Source: Bacteroidales bacterium (GTDB taxonomy: Bacteria; Bacteroidota; Bacteroidia; Bacteroidales; UBA932). From it: a stretch of 64,000 nucleotides of DNA. Shown in pieces: positions 1 through 8,557 of this stretch. The notes beneath the pieces were generated by a model. The model was not told where the DNA came from and made no database searches. It worked only from the letters and a program-made list of their open reading frames with translations. Positions within the stretch are counted from its first letter, which is position 1, and each line of letters begins with the position of its first letter. The stretch lies in assembly GCA_017445015.1 (NCBI GenBank), contig JAFSVL010000028.1:124001-188000 (forward strand), given 5' to 3'. A program made the translations under genes and the position numbers.

Positions 1-1752
1 AGCGGAACGGGGCTCGAAGTGAGCGGATTGCTCTTCAAGGGCTGCACCGCATCTTCGGGCGCCATCGTCGAATTCCGCGACGGGGATTCCCTGGCCCGGC
101 ACTGCCGCATGCACGACTGCGTGCTGGACGACTGCAACCCGGCCTCGCGCCAGACCGCCTACAGTTACGTACATCTCTACGGAAAGTTCAACAGCGTGGA
201 CCACTGCTCCCTGCTCGGGAAACTCAATCTCGGCGTAACCCTCATCGTCATGCTCAATTATGACGGATGCGACGAGAACTTCCACAACATCGACCACAAT
301 ATCTTCGGCCCCCGTCCGGTTTACGGTTCCAACGGCGCCGAGACGATCCGTGTCGGCACATCGCACCAGTGCATGCAGAATTCCCGCAGCCGTATCTGCG
401 ACAATCTGTTCCTGCGCTGCAACGGCGAGGTGGAGGTAGTTTCAATCAAATCTTCCGAAAACCTGATCGCCCGCAACGACTTCTACGAGTGCGAGGGCGT
501 GCTGGCGCTGCGCCACGGAGACCGGAACGTCGCGCAGGGCAACCGTTTCTTCGGACACGGGAAGCGCAATACCGGCGGCATCCGTATCGTGGGCGAAGAC
601 CAGAAGGTGCTGGGCAACCTCTTCCAGGGGCTCGCCGGAGAGCGTTTCTTCTCTGCGCTCGCGCTTATGTACGGCGTGCCGAACTCCCTCCCCAACCGCT
701 ATATGCAGGTAAAGAACACCCTTATCGAAGGCAATACCTTCGCCGCCTGCAAAAGCATAGAATTCAATACGGGCGAAGACTTTGAACGCACGCTTCCGCC
801 TGCAGGCACCCTGTGGAAGGACAATACCGTGTGCCCGCAGGCCTGCGCGGAGGAACCCTCCCTGGAAGAACTCGCCGCCGGCAGGGGCGCCAAGTGGTAT
901 GACTGGGCACCCTCCCCCGCCCGGACTTCGGGCAAAATCCTGAACGCATCACCGTCAGGGGCCCTTGCCACCCTCGTGGAAGAAGCCCCCGCGGGCTCGA
1001 CCCTCCTGCTGGAAGACGGCCTCTATGTCCTTGAGAGGGCGCTCGTCATCGACAAGCCCCTGGAAATCCGCGCGGCCGACGGCGCCTCGCCCAGATTCGT
1101 GTTCAAAGGGCGCTCGAAAGACAATTTCATTACCATCGCGGACGGCGGAGAACCGGTCCTCCGCGGACTTTCGTTCAGCGGAGAGGCCTTCCCCGGATAC
1201 AGCCTGGCATCGGCTATCGTGACCACCGCGCCCAAGATGATCCGCCCCTACAGCCTCACGATCGAGGATTGCAGTTTCAGCAACTGCGGAGAAAGCGGAT
1301 TCGTGCCCGTAAAGGGCGGGAAAGGGACCTTTGCCACCTCCGTAACCCTGCGGAACTGCCATTTCAGCGCCCTCAGCGGAGATGCGGTCAACTTTGCCGC
1401 TGAAACGGAGGACAAAGGCAGATACAATGCGGACGATATGCTGATTGAAGGCTGCCACTTCGAACGGATCCTCGGCATTCCGGTGAATATCCGGCGCGGC
1501 GGAAGCGATGAGAGCACCGCCGGTCCGTATGTCACGGTCCGGGATTGCAGTTTCGACGACTGCTGCAACAAGGTGCGCGGGTCCGTGCTCCAGATTATCG
1601 GTGCACAGGTGCTGGAAATCAGTTCCTGCCGTTTTAACGCCAGCGGCAGGGGCGGCTACAGCATACGGCTTGACGAAGCCCCCTGGGAAAAGATTACATT
1701 GAAGGGGAACCGGTTCTTCCAATCCGGCCCCATCCTTAAAAATGGAAGATAA
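1..1752 (+). CDS. PL6-family alginate/chondroitin-B-type lyase, 5' end cut by the window
   Basis: The frame is open from base 1, so the true start lies upstream of the window and the GTG at 19 is only the first start-like codon. Known of the family: PL6 enzymes are secreted right-handed beta-helix lyases that cleave alginate (some cleave dermatan sulfate) by beta-elimination. Seen here: a signature region RPVYGSNGAETIRVG at about residues 99-113 (counted from the GTG), and a Lys in VVSIKSS (residue 144) and an Arg in LALRHGD (residue 165). They are 21 residues apart, the same spacing as the catalytic Lys/Arg pair of characterised PL6 enzymes. A second beta-helix begins near residue 305, so this looks like the long two-domain form. 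The stop overlaps the start of the PL17 gene (TAATG), so the two are cotranscribed. Alginate is favoured because PL17 and KdgF follow. Confidence 0.88.
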   Translation, partial: SGTGLEVSGLLFKGCTASSGAIVEFRDGDSLARHCRMHDCVLDDCNPASRQTAYSYVHLYGKFNSVDHCSLLGKLNLGVTLIVMLNYDGCDENFHNIDHNIFGPRPVYGSNGAETIRVGTSHQCMQNSRSRICDNLFLRCNGEVEVVSIKSSENLIARNDFYECEGVLALRHGDRNVAQGNRFFGHGKRNTGGIRIVGEDQKVLGNLFQGLAGERFFSALALMYGVPNSLPNRYMQVKNTLIEGNTFAACKSIEFNTGEDFERTLPPAGTLWKDNTVCPQACAEEPSLEELAAGRGAKWYDWAPSPARTSGKILNASPSGALATLVEEAPAGSTLLLEDGLYVLERALVIDKPLEIRAADGASPRFVFKGRSKDNFITIADGGEPVLRGLSFSGEAFPGYSLASAIVTTAPKMIRPYSLTIEDCSFSNCGESGFVPVKGGKGTFATSVTLRNCHFSALSGDAVNFAAETEDKGRYNADDMLIEGCHFERILGIPVNIRRGGSDESTAGPYVTVRDCSFDDCCNKVRGSVLQIIGAQVLEISSCRFNASGRGGYSIRLDEAPWEKITLKGNRFFQSGPILKNGR

Positions 1753-3890
1753 TGAAAATCAAGTATTTTATCCTTACCCTCCTGTTCGGCACGCTGAGTC
1801 TCGGCACCCTTGCGGCATCCGTGGAGCATCCCTCGCTGACCCTTACCCGGGACGGCGTAAAAGCCATCCGCAAGCGCGCAGACAAGGCGCCGCTCTTCGA
1901 CGCTTCGCTCGAGCGCGTCATGGCGGAGGCGCAGACCGCCCTTGGGCGTCCGCTCGAAATGCCCGTCCCGAAAGACGGGGGCGGCGGCTACACGCACGAG
2001 GCGCACAAGCGCAATTATTATGACATGTATTATTGCGGGCTTGCCTATCAGGTAAGCGGAGACAAGAAATACGCCCGCAAGGTGGAAGAGATGCTGCTTG
2101 CCTACGCGCAGCTCTACCCCACCCTGGACTGGCATCCCCTGACCAACTCCCCCGTCCGCGGCCGCCTGTTCTGGCAGACGCTCAACGAGAGCGTATGGCT
2201 GGTGCATCTCTCCATGGCTTACGACTGCGTCTATGACGCCATCAAGCCGGCCAGGCGCAAGGTCATTGAGAACGGGGTATTCCGCCCCGCCTGTTCCTTC
2301 ATCATGGAAGGCACGCCGGAAAACCGCGCCAATGAGGACACCTTCAACAAAATGCACAATCACGGCACCTGGGCCCAGGCCGCGGTGGGCATGGCGGCCA
2401 TCGTGATGGGCGACGACGCCCTTTTGGACAAGGCCCTGTACGGCAGCCGCCCCGGCGGCGGATTCCTCCGCCAGATGGACAGTCTCTTCTCGCCGGAAGG
2501 CTACTTCACCGAAGGCGCCTACTATCTGCGCTATGCCATCTGGCCCTTCATGCTCTTTGCCGAGAGCCTGCAGCACAACCGTCCGGAACTGAAAGTGTTC
2601 GAATACCGCGACGGCATCCTTTTCAAGGCGATGGATGTGCTGGTACAACTCGCCTATCACGGCGAATTCTTCCATTTCAACGACGCCCTGCAGAAAGGAT
2701 ACTGGGCGCAGGAACTGATTTGCGCCACGGATGTGGTCTATGCCAACTGCCCCTCCAAGGATTATCTGCTCAGCATCGTCAGGGACTATCAGAAACAGGT
2801 CAACATCTCCGATGCGGGCTTCCGTACCGCGCTGGACCTTGCCGCCGGACAGGCAAAAGATCCCGTTTTCCGCAGCGGACTATATACCGACGGGCCTGAG
2901 GGCCGTGACGGCGCCTTTGCCGTGCTGCGCTGCGGAAACGACGACGCCTTTACCTTCAAGGCCACTTCGCACGGCCTGAGCCACGGGCATTATGACAAAC
3001 TCACCTTTGCCTGGTACGACAGCGGCAACGAGGTCATCAGCGATTATGGTGCCTCCCGCTTCCTGAATATCGAAGCCAAAAACAAGGGCCACTACACCCG
3101 GGAGAACAAGAGTTACGCCATGACCACCGTCGCGCACAATACGCTGGTGGTGGACGAGACCTCCCATTTCCAGGGAAAAATCAGCATCTCCGAGCGTTAC
3201 TCTCCCGTCCTGCTCGCCTATTCGGACGATGACAGGGCGTTCCAGTATGTGGCGGCCCTCGACACCGCGGCCACGCCGGGCGTGCGCATGCAGCGCTGGA
3301 TGGGCCTCGCCCGGATTCCCTTCCTCAGCGGTCCGCTGATCATCGACCTGCTGAAGGCCGAAAGCGCAGGCAGCCACAGTTATGACTACCCCATCCACTA
3401 CAACGGGCACATGGTCAGCCTTTCCGTTCCCTATCAGCGGGCGATGGACACGATGCGGACGATGGGCAGCGCCCCCGGATACAAGCACCTGTGGGTGGAA
3501 GCCGAAGCGAAGGGCGGCAAGGACTGCACGTCCTACACCTGGATCTGCGGCACGAAACTCTACAGCATCACCACCGCCACGACGATGGACTCGCAGATCT
3601 TCCTGCTGCGCTCCGGCGCGAACGACCCGGACTTCAACCTGCGCAGCGAGCCCTCCTTCCTGCTGCGGGAAACGGGGCGCGGGAACCACCTCTTCGCCTC
3701 TTGCATCGAAACGCACGGGCACTATGACCTGCAGGTGGAACTGGCCTCCGACATGGAGCGTTCCTGCACGGGAGTCACCGTCCTGAGCGACGACGCTTCC
3801 GGCATGAAGGTCCGCTATGACTTCAAGGGAGGAAACAGCGTAACCGCCACGGTCGATTACGCGACAAATACGATGAAAATCAATTATTAA
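1752..3890 (+). CDS. PL17-family exo-oligoalginate lyase (heparinase II/III-like)
   Basis: A 712-aa protein with an N-terminal signal peptide (MKIKYFILTLLFGTLSLGTLA). Known of the family: PL17 enzymes trim alginate oligosaccharides to unsaturated monouronates that open to DEH. Seen here: an N-terminal alpha/alpha-toroid region with KMHNHGTW (Asn203, His204) and EGAYYLRYA (Tyr around 257-261), matching the Asn/His/Tyr catalytic area of PL17; then a beta-sandwich region with GLSHGHYDKL and DYGASRF, typical of the heparinase II/III fold and its metal-binding histidines. Full length for the family. It overlaps the PL6 stop by one base and is followed 9 bp later by kdgF, so polymer cutting, oligomer trimming and ring opening sit in one operon. 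Confidence 0.92.
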   Translation: MKIKYFILTLLFGTLSLGTLAASVEHPSLTLTRDGVKAIRKRADKAPLFDASLERVMAEAQTALGRPLEMPVPKDGGGGYTHEAHKRNYYDMYYCGLAYQVSGDKKYARKVEEMLLAYAQLYPTLDWHPLTNSPVRGRLFWQTLNESVWLVHLSMAYDCVYDAIKPARRKVIENGVFRPACSFIMEGTPENRANEDTFNKMHNHGTWAQAAVGMAAIVMGDDALLDKALYGSRPGGGFLRQMDSLFSPEGYFTEGAYYLRYAIWPFMLFAESLQHNRPELKVFEYRDGILFKAMDVLVQLAYHGEFFHFNDALQKGYWAQELICATDVVYANCPSKDYLLSIVRDYQKQVNISDAGFRTALDLAAGQAKDPVFRSGLYTDGPEGRDGAFAVLRCGNDDAFTFKATSHGLSHGHYDKLTFAWYDSGNEVISDYGASRFLNIEAKNKGHYTRENKSYAMTTVAHNTLVVDETSHFQGKISISERYSPVLLAYSDDDRAFQYVAALDTAATPGVRMQRWMGLARIPFLSGPLIIDLLKAESAGSHSYDYPIHYNGHMVSLSVPYQRAMDTMRTMGSAPGYKHLWVEAEAKGGKDCTSYTWICGTKLYSITTATTMDSQIFLLRSGANDPDFNLRSEPSFLLRETGRGNHLFASCIETHGHYDLQVELASDMERSCTGVTVLSDDASGMKVRYDFKGGNSVTATVDYATNTMKINY

Positions 3891-3899
3891 CTTTTTATT

Positions 3900-4244
3900 A
3901 TGAAGACGAGAAGCGAAACTTTTCAGATCGGCGCCAAACTCCCCTGGGAGAAGGCCGGCGAGGGCGTAAGACGCCAGATTATGGGTTATGACGGCCAGTT
4001 GATGGTAGTCAAGGTGCACTTTGACAAGGGTGCCATAGGCCAGATGCACGAGCATTATCACAGCCAGGCCACCTATGTGGAGAGCGGCAAGTTCGAACTC
4101 ACCATCGGACGCAAGAAGAAAGTGCTCAAGGCGGGCGACGGGTATTATGTGGCCCCCGACGAACTGCACGGATGCGTCTGCCTCGAGGAAGGCGTGCTCA
4201 TCGATATCTTCTCGCCCCACAGGGCTGACTTCCTGAAGAAGTAA
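3900..4244 (+). CDS. kdgF: KdgF-like cupin, unsaturated uronate ring-opening protein
   Basis: A 114-aa single-domain cupin without a signal peptide, so it acts in the cytoplasm. Known of the family: KdgF converts 4,5-unsaturated monouronates from alginate or pectin to the linear 5-keto sugar (DEH/DKI). Seen here: metal-site residues in GQMHEHYHSQATYVESG (His50, His52, His54, Gln56) and the later His90 in DELHGC. The C-terminal IDIFSPHR carries Asp102, Phe104 and Arg108, the positions I recall as functionally important in characterised KdgF. It sits between the PL17 lyase and the transporter, which fits processing of imported lyase products. Confidence 0.9.
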   Translation: MKTRSETFQIGAKLPWEKAGEGVRRQIMGYDGQLMVVKVHFDKGAIGQMHEHYHSQATYVESGKFELTIGRKKKVLKAGDGYYVAPDELHGCVCLEEGVLIDIFSPHRADFLKK

Positions 4245-4248
4245 GGGT

Positions 4249-5556
4249 ATGAAAATCAAAGGAATGAGATGGTGGGTCCTGGGCCTTATCGTGCTCGTCA
4301 CCATCATCAACTACCTGGACCGCAACACCCTCGGCATCATGTGGGCCAAAATCGTGGAAGATTTGGGACTCATCAACACCGAAGGGCTGAGCGAAACTGA
4401 GTTCAACGACCTCAGCAAGAAACTTTTCCGCGACATCAATATGGTGTTCATGATTGCGTACGGCCTGTCGCAGCTTTTCTCCGGAAAACTATACGACAAG
4501 ATCGGTACGCGCAAGGGATTCACGATCTCGGCGATTGTGTGGGGTATCTCCGACCTGCTCACTTCCTTCGCCGGAGGCGTGAAGTCGATCGCCGGATTCC
4601 GCGCCGGCCTGGGACTCGGCGTCGCTGGCCCGTGGCCCGGAGCCGTCAAGAGCAATGCCGAGTGGTTCCCGCAGAAAGAGAGGGCCATGGCCCAGGGATT
4701 CTTCAATGCAGGAGCCTCCCTCGGTGCCATCCTTGCGCCCATCCTCATCGCGCTTATCTATGCCGCAGTGGGCTGGAAGTGGACCTTTGTCGCCATCGGC
4801 GTGCTTGCTCCCCTCTGGGTGGTTCCGTGGCTGCTGGTCAATAAGAAAGGCCCCAAGGAGCATCCCTGGGTTACGGAAGAGGAAAAGGAGTATATCGTCA
4901 ACGGCCAGCCCGAATGCAAGGTAAGCAACGACAAGGGCCTGAGCTGGGGACAGCTGCTGTCCCGCCGCAAGAGCTACGCCGTGATTCTCGGCCGTTTCTT
5001 CCTGGATCCCATCTGGTGGATGTTCGTCACCTGGCTGCCCATCTATCTGGGACAGAAATACGGGATGGATATCAAACAACTGGCAACCCACATGTGGATT
5101 CCCTATGTAGGAGCCGCGCTGGGGTCGCTTGCCGGAGGCTGGGTCTCAAGCCACTTTATCCACAAGGGGCGCAGCGTGGGATTCGCCCGCAAGGCTGCCA
5201 TCCTGATCGGTGCGGTGATCCTGCTGCCGTCGCTGATTTATGTGGCCTTCGTACAGGAGCCCATGGTGGCGGTGAGCGTGATGGCGGTCATCCTTTTCGG
5301 CTACCAGTTCACCATCAACAATATCCAGACGCTCCCCGGTGACATGTACACGGGAAAGAGCATCGGCTCGCTGGCCGGACTCGGCGGTGCGGCCGCCGTC
5401 CTCGGCACCATCCTTACGATGGTCTTTATCCCGATGCTGACGGCGGGAGACAACTGGACGCCCTTCTTCATCATGGGGGCCTCCCTCGTGCCGCTGAGCC
5501 TGATCTGCGTGTTCTGTTTCGGCGGAAAAATCCAGCATGATGCAGACCGGCAGTAA
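4249..5556 (+). CDS. MFS transporter, hexuronate/anion:cation symporter type (ExuT-like)
   Basis: A 435-aa protein with about twelve hydrophobic segments, starting 4 bp after kdgF. The N-terminus ITIINYLDRNTLGIMW and the first-loop region YDKIGTRKG are typical of the ACS (anion:cation symporter) branch of MFS that carries hexuronates and galactarate. The arginine/glycine-rich stretch FRAGLGLGVAGPWPGAVKS and NAEWFPQKERAMAQG are also characteristic of that branch. By position it should import unsaturated uronates or DEH released by the PL6/PL17 lyases. Family assignment is firm; the substrate is inferred from context. Confidence 0.88.
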   Translation: MKIKGMRWWVLGLIVLVTIINYLDRNTLGIMWAKIVEDLGLINTEGLSETEFNDLSKKLFRDINMVFMIAYGLSQLFSGKLYDKIGTRKGFTISAIVWGISDLLTSFAGGVKSIAGFRAGLGLGVAGPWPGAVKSNAEWFPQKERAMAQGFFNAGASLGAILAPILIALIYAAVGWKWTFVAIGVLAPLWVVPWLLVNKKGPKEHPWVTEEEKEYIVNGQPECKVSNDKGLSWGQLLSRRKSYAVILGRFFLDPIWWMFVTWLPIYLGQKYGMDIKQLATHMWIPYVGAALGSLAGGWVSSHFIHKGRSVGFARKAAILIGAVILLPSLIYVAFVQEPMVAVSVMAVILFGYQFTINNIQTLPGDMYTGKSIGSLAGLGGAAAVLGTILTMVFIPMLTAGDNWTPFFIMGASLVPLSLICVFCFGGKIQHDADRQ

Positions 5557-5569
5557 ATCGCCGGGCACC

Positions 5570-5652
5570 GAGGCTTCAGCCTGCGGCATCGGGCGCTTGT
5601 TGCTTCGCAACCCTATCCGGGTAAATGCGCCCTCATGCCTGAGGCTTCAGCC
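5570..5652. repeat. Structured intergenic repeat, copy 1
   Basis: An imperfect inverted repeat of about 25 bp flanks a conserved core. Within it 5594-5633 matches 9380-9419 with one mismatch in 40 bases, and similarity extends to about 5580-5638. The core holds a small perfect hairpin (GTTGC-TTC-GCAAC, 5600-5612), whose loop is the only difference from copy 2, followed by CCTATCCGGGTAAATGCGCC. The outer 12-mer GAGGCTTCAGCC occurs at both ends (5570-5581 and 5641-5652); because it is nearly self-complementary it also serves as the stem. It lies between the transporter and the SDR gene. It could be a small non-autonomous mobile repeat, a terminator or attenuator, or a small RNA. Confidence 0.7.
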
Positions 5653-5706
5653 ATTTGCGTACCCAGCAGAAATCAAGATACAACCAAACTAATTAAAGAT
5701 AAAGAA

Positions 5707-6462
5707 ATGAAAAGACTTGAAGGAAAAGTAGCCATCGTGACCGGTGGCGCCCGCGATCTGGGGCGGGCAATCTCTGTGAAACTTGCATTGGAAGGGGCAA
5801 AGGTATGCCTCAATTACTTCGACAATGAAGCCGATGCCAAGGAAACCCTCGAAATGATCAAGAAGGACGGCGGGCAGGCCATCGCCGTACAGGGCGACAT
5901 GACCAAGGCCGCCGACGTGAAGAATCTCTTCGCCAAGGCCGCCGAAGCATTCGGCCCTACCCTGCATGTGCTGGTGAACGTGGTGGGCGGCATCGTCGGA
6001 CGCAAACTCATCACCGAGCAGGACGAGAAATGGTATGATTTCCTGATGGACGTGAATATGCGCAGCGTATTCCTCTGCACCCGCGAGGCCGTTCCCATGA
6101 TGACCGAAGGCGGTTCCATCGTCAACTTCTCGTCGCAGGCCGCACGCGACGGCGGCGGTCCGGGCGCATCCATGTACGCTACCGCGAAGGCGGCCGTCAT
6201 GTGCCACACCCGCTCCATGGCCAAGGAACTCGGGCCCCAGGGCATCCGCGTGAATGCGCTCGCCCCCGGTATGATCAATACCTCGTTCCACGACCGCTTT
6301 ACCAAACCCGAAGCCCGTCAGAACCTGCACAATACCGCTCCCCTGCGCCGTGAAGGCGAAGCCCGCGAAGTCGCCGACCTGGTCTGCTTCCTCGCCTGCG
6401 AAGAATCCTCATACATTACCGGCACCGCCATCGACATCAACGGAGGAGTCCTCTTCTCGTAA
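5707..6462 (+). CDS. SDR-family oxidoreductase, probable DEH/uronate reductase
   Basis: A 251-aa classical short-chain dehydrogenase. The start at 5707 (MKRLEGKVAIVTGG) is preferred over an in-frame ATG at 5635, which would add 24 residues, lie in the preceding repeat and be atypical. Seen here: the NAD(P)-binding TGGARDLGRA, the structural VNVVGG (an NNAG variant), the catalytic Ser in NFSSQAA, and YATAK with the Tyr/Lys pair; the C-terminus ends in the usual DINGGVLFS. In alginate loci SDRs of this type reduce DEH to 2-keto-3-deoxygluconate, which is the likely role given the PL6-PL17-KdgF-MFS neighbourhood. Substrate and cofactor preference are inferred, not seen. Confidence 0.85.
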   Translation: MKRLEGKVAIVTGGARDLGRAISVKLALEGAKVCLNYFDNEADAKETLEMIKKDGGQAIAVQGDMTKAADVKNLFAKAAEAFGPTLHVLVNVVGGIVGRKLITEQDEKWYDFLMDVNMRSVFLCTREAVPMMTEGGSIVNFSSQAARDGGGPGASMYATAKAAVMCHTRSMAKELGPQGIRVNALAPGMINTSFHDRFTKPEARQNLHNTAPLRREGEAREVADLVCFLACEESSYITGTAIDINGGVLFS

Positions 6463-6474
6463 ACCCATCCGGAC

Positions 6475-6609
6475 ATGAAAAGAAAAGAATACCAGAGGCC
6501 TGATGCCAATCCTCTGATTATCGGGAATATGGCTATCAGCTGTACGAGCAGCAACTATACGAACAGCGCCGTGGAAGACGTGACCATCGAAGATGAATAT
6601 GAATGGTAA
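6475..6609 (+). CDS. Small peptide (44 aa) preceding a fimbrillin-type lipoprotein
   Basis: An ATG-to-TAA ORF encoding 44 residues, beginning MKRKEYQRP, containing SCTSSNYTN in the middle and ending in an acidic, aromatic tail (EDEYEW). It starts 12 bp after the SDR stop and ends one base before an ATG (6611) in frame with the fimbrillin-like gene. It resembles the 46-aa ORF at 47515-47655 in length, in the basic K-x-Y-x-R-P start, in C-[TD]-S-S followed by N, in the acidic tail and in its place just upstream of a fimbrillin lipoprotein. Short peptides of this look are common in Bacteroidales genomes but I know of no assigned function. Real coding is inferred from the paralogy and spacing. 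Confidence 0.6.
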   Translation: MKRKEYQRPDANPLIIGNMAISCTSSNYTNSAVEDVTIEDEYEW

Positions 6610-6622
6610 AATGAATGCAGCT

Positions 6623-8557
6623 ATGAAAAAGATTTATTTATTCTCAGCCCTGGTGCTGGCGGCATTCGTTTCCTGCCAGACCGTTGAAAAGGAGAATCCC
6701 TACGGCCCCGAGACGGCCAAAGTCCCCATGAGCTTCGACGCGACCATCAGTCTGGACGAAGAACTGGAAAACGCGGACGCTTCAAAGCTGGAGGTGGGGT
6801 CGGTCGATACCGAAAACAAAAAACTCACTTTCGCATGGAAGAAGGGCGACAGGATTGCCGTCTATGACAACATCTCCGCCACGCCCAATGTGTTTACGGC
6901 GGATGCGGACGGAGCAAAGACGTCTTTCTCCGGTACGGTGAGCGAGGGTGCCACCCGCTTTATCGCCATTTATCCCTATTCCGCGGCGATCAGTGCCAAT
7001 GTCGAGACAGGTGCATGCGAGATTGATTTCCCCCGGGAGCAGACGGCGGTCGCCGGAAGTTTCGACCCGGAGGCGCTCGTTTCGGTCGGCTCCGCAGAGA
7101 TTACCGAAGAGACTCCGAATCCTTCCATCCGCTTCCGCCTGATCGGTGCGCTGCTGAGTTTCAGCGTGGATTATGACAACGTGGTTTACGCAGAATTTTC
7201 CGGAAGCCGTGCGATGACTGGACGGACGACTTTTAATAATGCCGTAGGTGCTTCCGGTCCCGGCAGTGTAAGTACCGGGACCCCGAATTACAAGGATGTG
7301 AGTCTCAAGGCTGAAGAGGGCTCCGCTTTTGTGAAAGGGGAAACTTATTACGTGAGCGTGCGCCATACCGGCAGCAACTCCCAGGAAGGCTTTACGGCAA
7401 AACTTATCACCGAGGACGCCCAGGTGGCAAGCCGGACGGGAAGCCGTGCCCTTCAAATCGCCCGGAAGACCCTCTATCCCCTGGGACGTTTCAGCGATGC
7501 AAACGTCACCTTCGCTTATGACCGGTACGCCGTGTACAATGCCGGATTCGATGTCCTCATTGCCGGCATGACCTACAACAAGGCGACAGACGGAGATGCG
7601 ACGCTGCTTAAAACGGGCACGAATTTCAAGACCGGAATCACGGGGGTCATCTTCCTGGAAGCCTCCGCGAGCATCACGAACAGCTCGGAAGTCACCGTTA
7701 CGGATAGAGTGGTTCTTGCCAGCAACGACCCCGCACATCCAGCTACATACACCGGGACAAGCGGCAAATCCTTCCTGCTCAAATCGGGGTCACTCATCTT
7801 CGACAACCTTATTGTGGATATGGCCGCCATGACCAGCGGACAGTTTATCACCAAGAAGGACAACGATTCGGACGCGGATGAACTGAGCTTCTATAGCTGC
7901 GATGTACGGAACATTACAAGGTCCGTCTATACCCCCAACAGCTCCTACCTCGCCAAGGGGGTAAAGAATATCTTGTTCACGGGAAACCGTTTCGAGTTCG
8001 ATGCGGCATCGGTAAAACTGATTACCATCAATTCCGGGGCAAAAACCCTTGCAAGCTATGAGTTTTTCGCTTTTACGGACAACGTGTTCTACACCTCCAG
8101 CGCAACAGCCCTGAACAGCCAGATATTCGACACCAGTGCCTCCATCACCGATGATTCAGGCACCCAGGCGCTCTTCCTGAGCAACAACCTGTTCTATAAT
8201 ATCGCGGCATCCAACGGCTACTTCCGCTCGTGGAACATTTCTTCCGCCGAAGTAACGGGCAATATCGCATGGGTTGCAGACGGCACCGACATCGGCAGCA
8301 ATGCCAAGTTCCTGAAATTCGGACAGCCTACCAACGACAACAAAGCCAACTATGCCGGTACGGCCTCTGACAATTACTGCTACGGAACACTTGCCGGAGG
8401 CAAGAGTTGGACCATAGCGGACGCCAAGGACAAGAGCGGCCTGAGCAATGTCACCACGCTCGATATGAATCCGATTGCGAGTTTCGACACCGCTACCGGA
8501 GCATTCACCCTTGTGGATGAGTACAAGGAATTCGGCCCGCAAATCCAACCGCTATGA
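6623..8557 (+). CDS. Surface lipoprotein: fimbrillin-like N-terminus plus beta-helix region
   Basis: A 644-aa protein. The start at 6623 gives a clean lipoprotein signal (MKKIYLFSALVLAAFVSC, Cys18); ATGs at 6593 and 6611 are in frame alternatives. Residues about 30-290 resemble fimbrillin/FimB-like domains (LTFAWKKGDRIAVYDN, FSGTVSEGATRFIAIYP, QIARKTLYPLGRF). The remainder has repetitive, Asn-rich strands (ILFTGNRFEF, LFLSNNLFYNI, AEVTGNIAWV) of a right-handed beta-helix, like the DUF4957/DUF5123 pectate-lyase-like proteins of Bacteroidales glycan loci. The likely role is glycan binding or cleavage at the cell surface in the alginate locus. The TGA stop is followed in the same frame by a lyase-like domain, see the next entry. 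Confidence 0.75.
   Translation: MKKIYLFSALVLAAFVSCQTVEKENPYGPETAKVPMSFDATISLDEELENADASKLEVGSVDTENKKLTFAWKKGDRIAVYDNISATPNVFTADADGAKTSFSGTVSEGATRFIAIYPYSAAISANVETGACEIDFPREQTAVAGSFDPEALVSVGSAEITEETPNPSIRFRLIGALLSFSVDYDNVVYAEFSGSRAMTGRTTFNNAVGASGPGSVSTGTPNYKDVSLKAEEGSAFVKGETYYVSVRHTGSNSQEGFTAKLITEDAQVASRTGSRALQIARKTLYPLGRFSDANVTFAYDRYAVYNAGFDVLIAGMTYNKATDGDATLLKTGTNFKTGITGVIFLEASASITNSSEVTVTDRVVLASNDPAHPATYTGTSGKSFLLKSGSLIFDNLIVDMAAMTSGQFITKKDNDSDADELSFYSCDVRNITRSVYTPNSSYLAKGVKNILFTGNRFEFDAASVKLITINSGAKTLASYEFFAFTDNVFYTSSATALNSQIFDTSASITDDSGTQALFLSNNLFYNIAASNGYFRSWNISSAEVTGNIAWVADGTDIGSNAKFLKFGQPTNDNKANYAGTASDNYCYGTLAGGKSWTIADAKDKSGLSNVTTLDMNPIASFDTATGAFTLVDEYKEFGPQIQPL

Noticed and set aside
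5570-5652. The 12-bp direct repeat GAGGCTTCAGCC as a target-site duplication of a mobile element
   Set aside because: The 12-mer is nearly self-complementary and both copies are part of the paired stem; copy 2 of the element has no such direct repeat.
5635-5706. Upstream ATG at 5635 as the SDR start
   Set aside because: It lies inside the structured repeat and adds 24 residues not seen in this family; MKRLEGKVAIVTGG at 5707 is the standard N-terminus.
8555-8557. TGA as a sense codon throughout this organism (altered genetic code)
   Set aside because: TGA ends many intact genes here (for example the COG0523 GTPase, LacI and GH106 genes), each at the expected family length.
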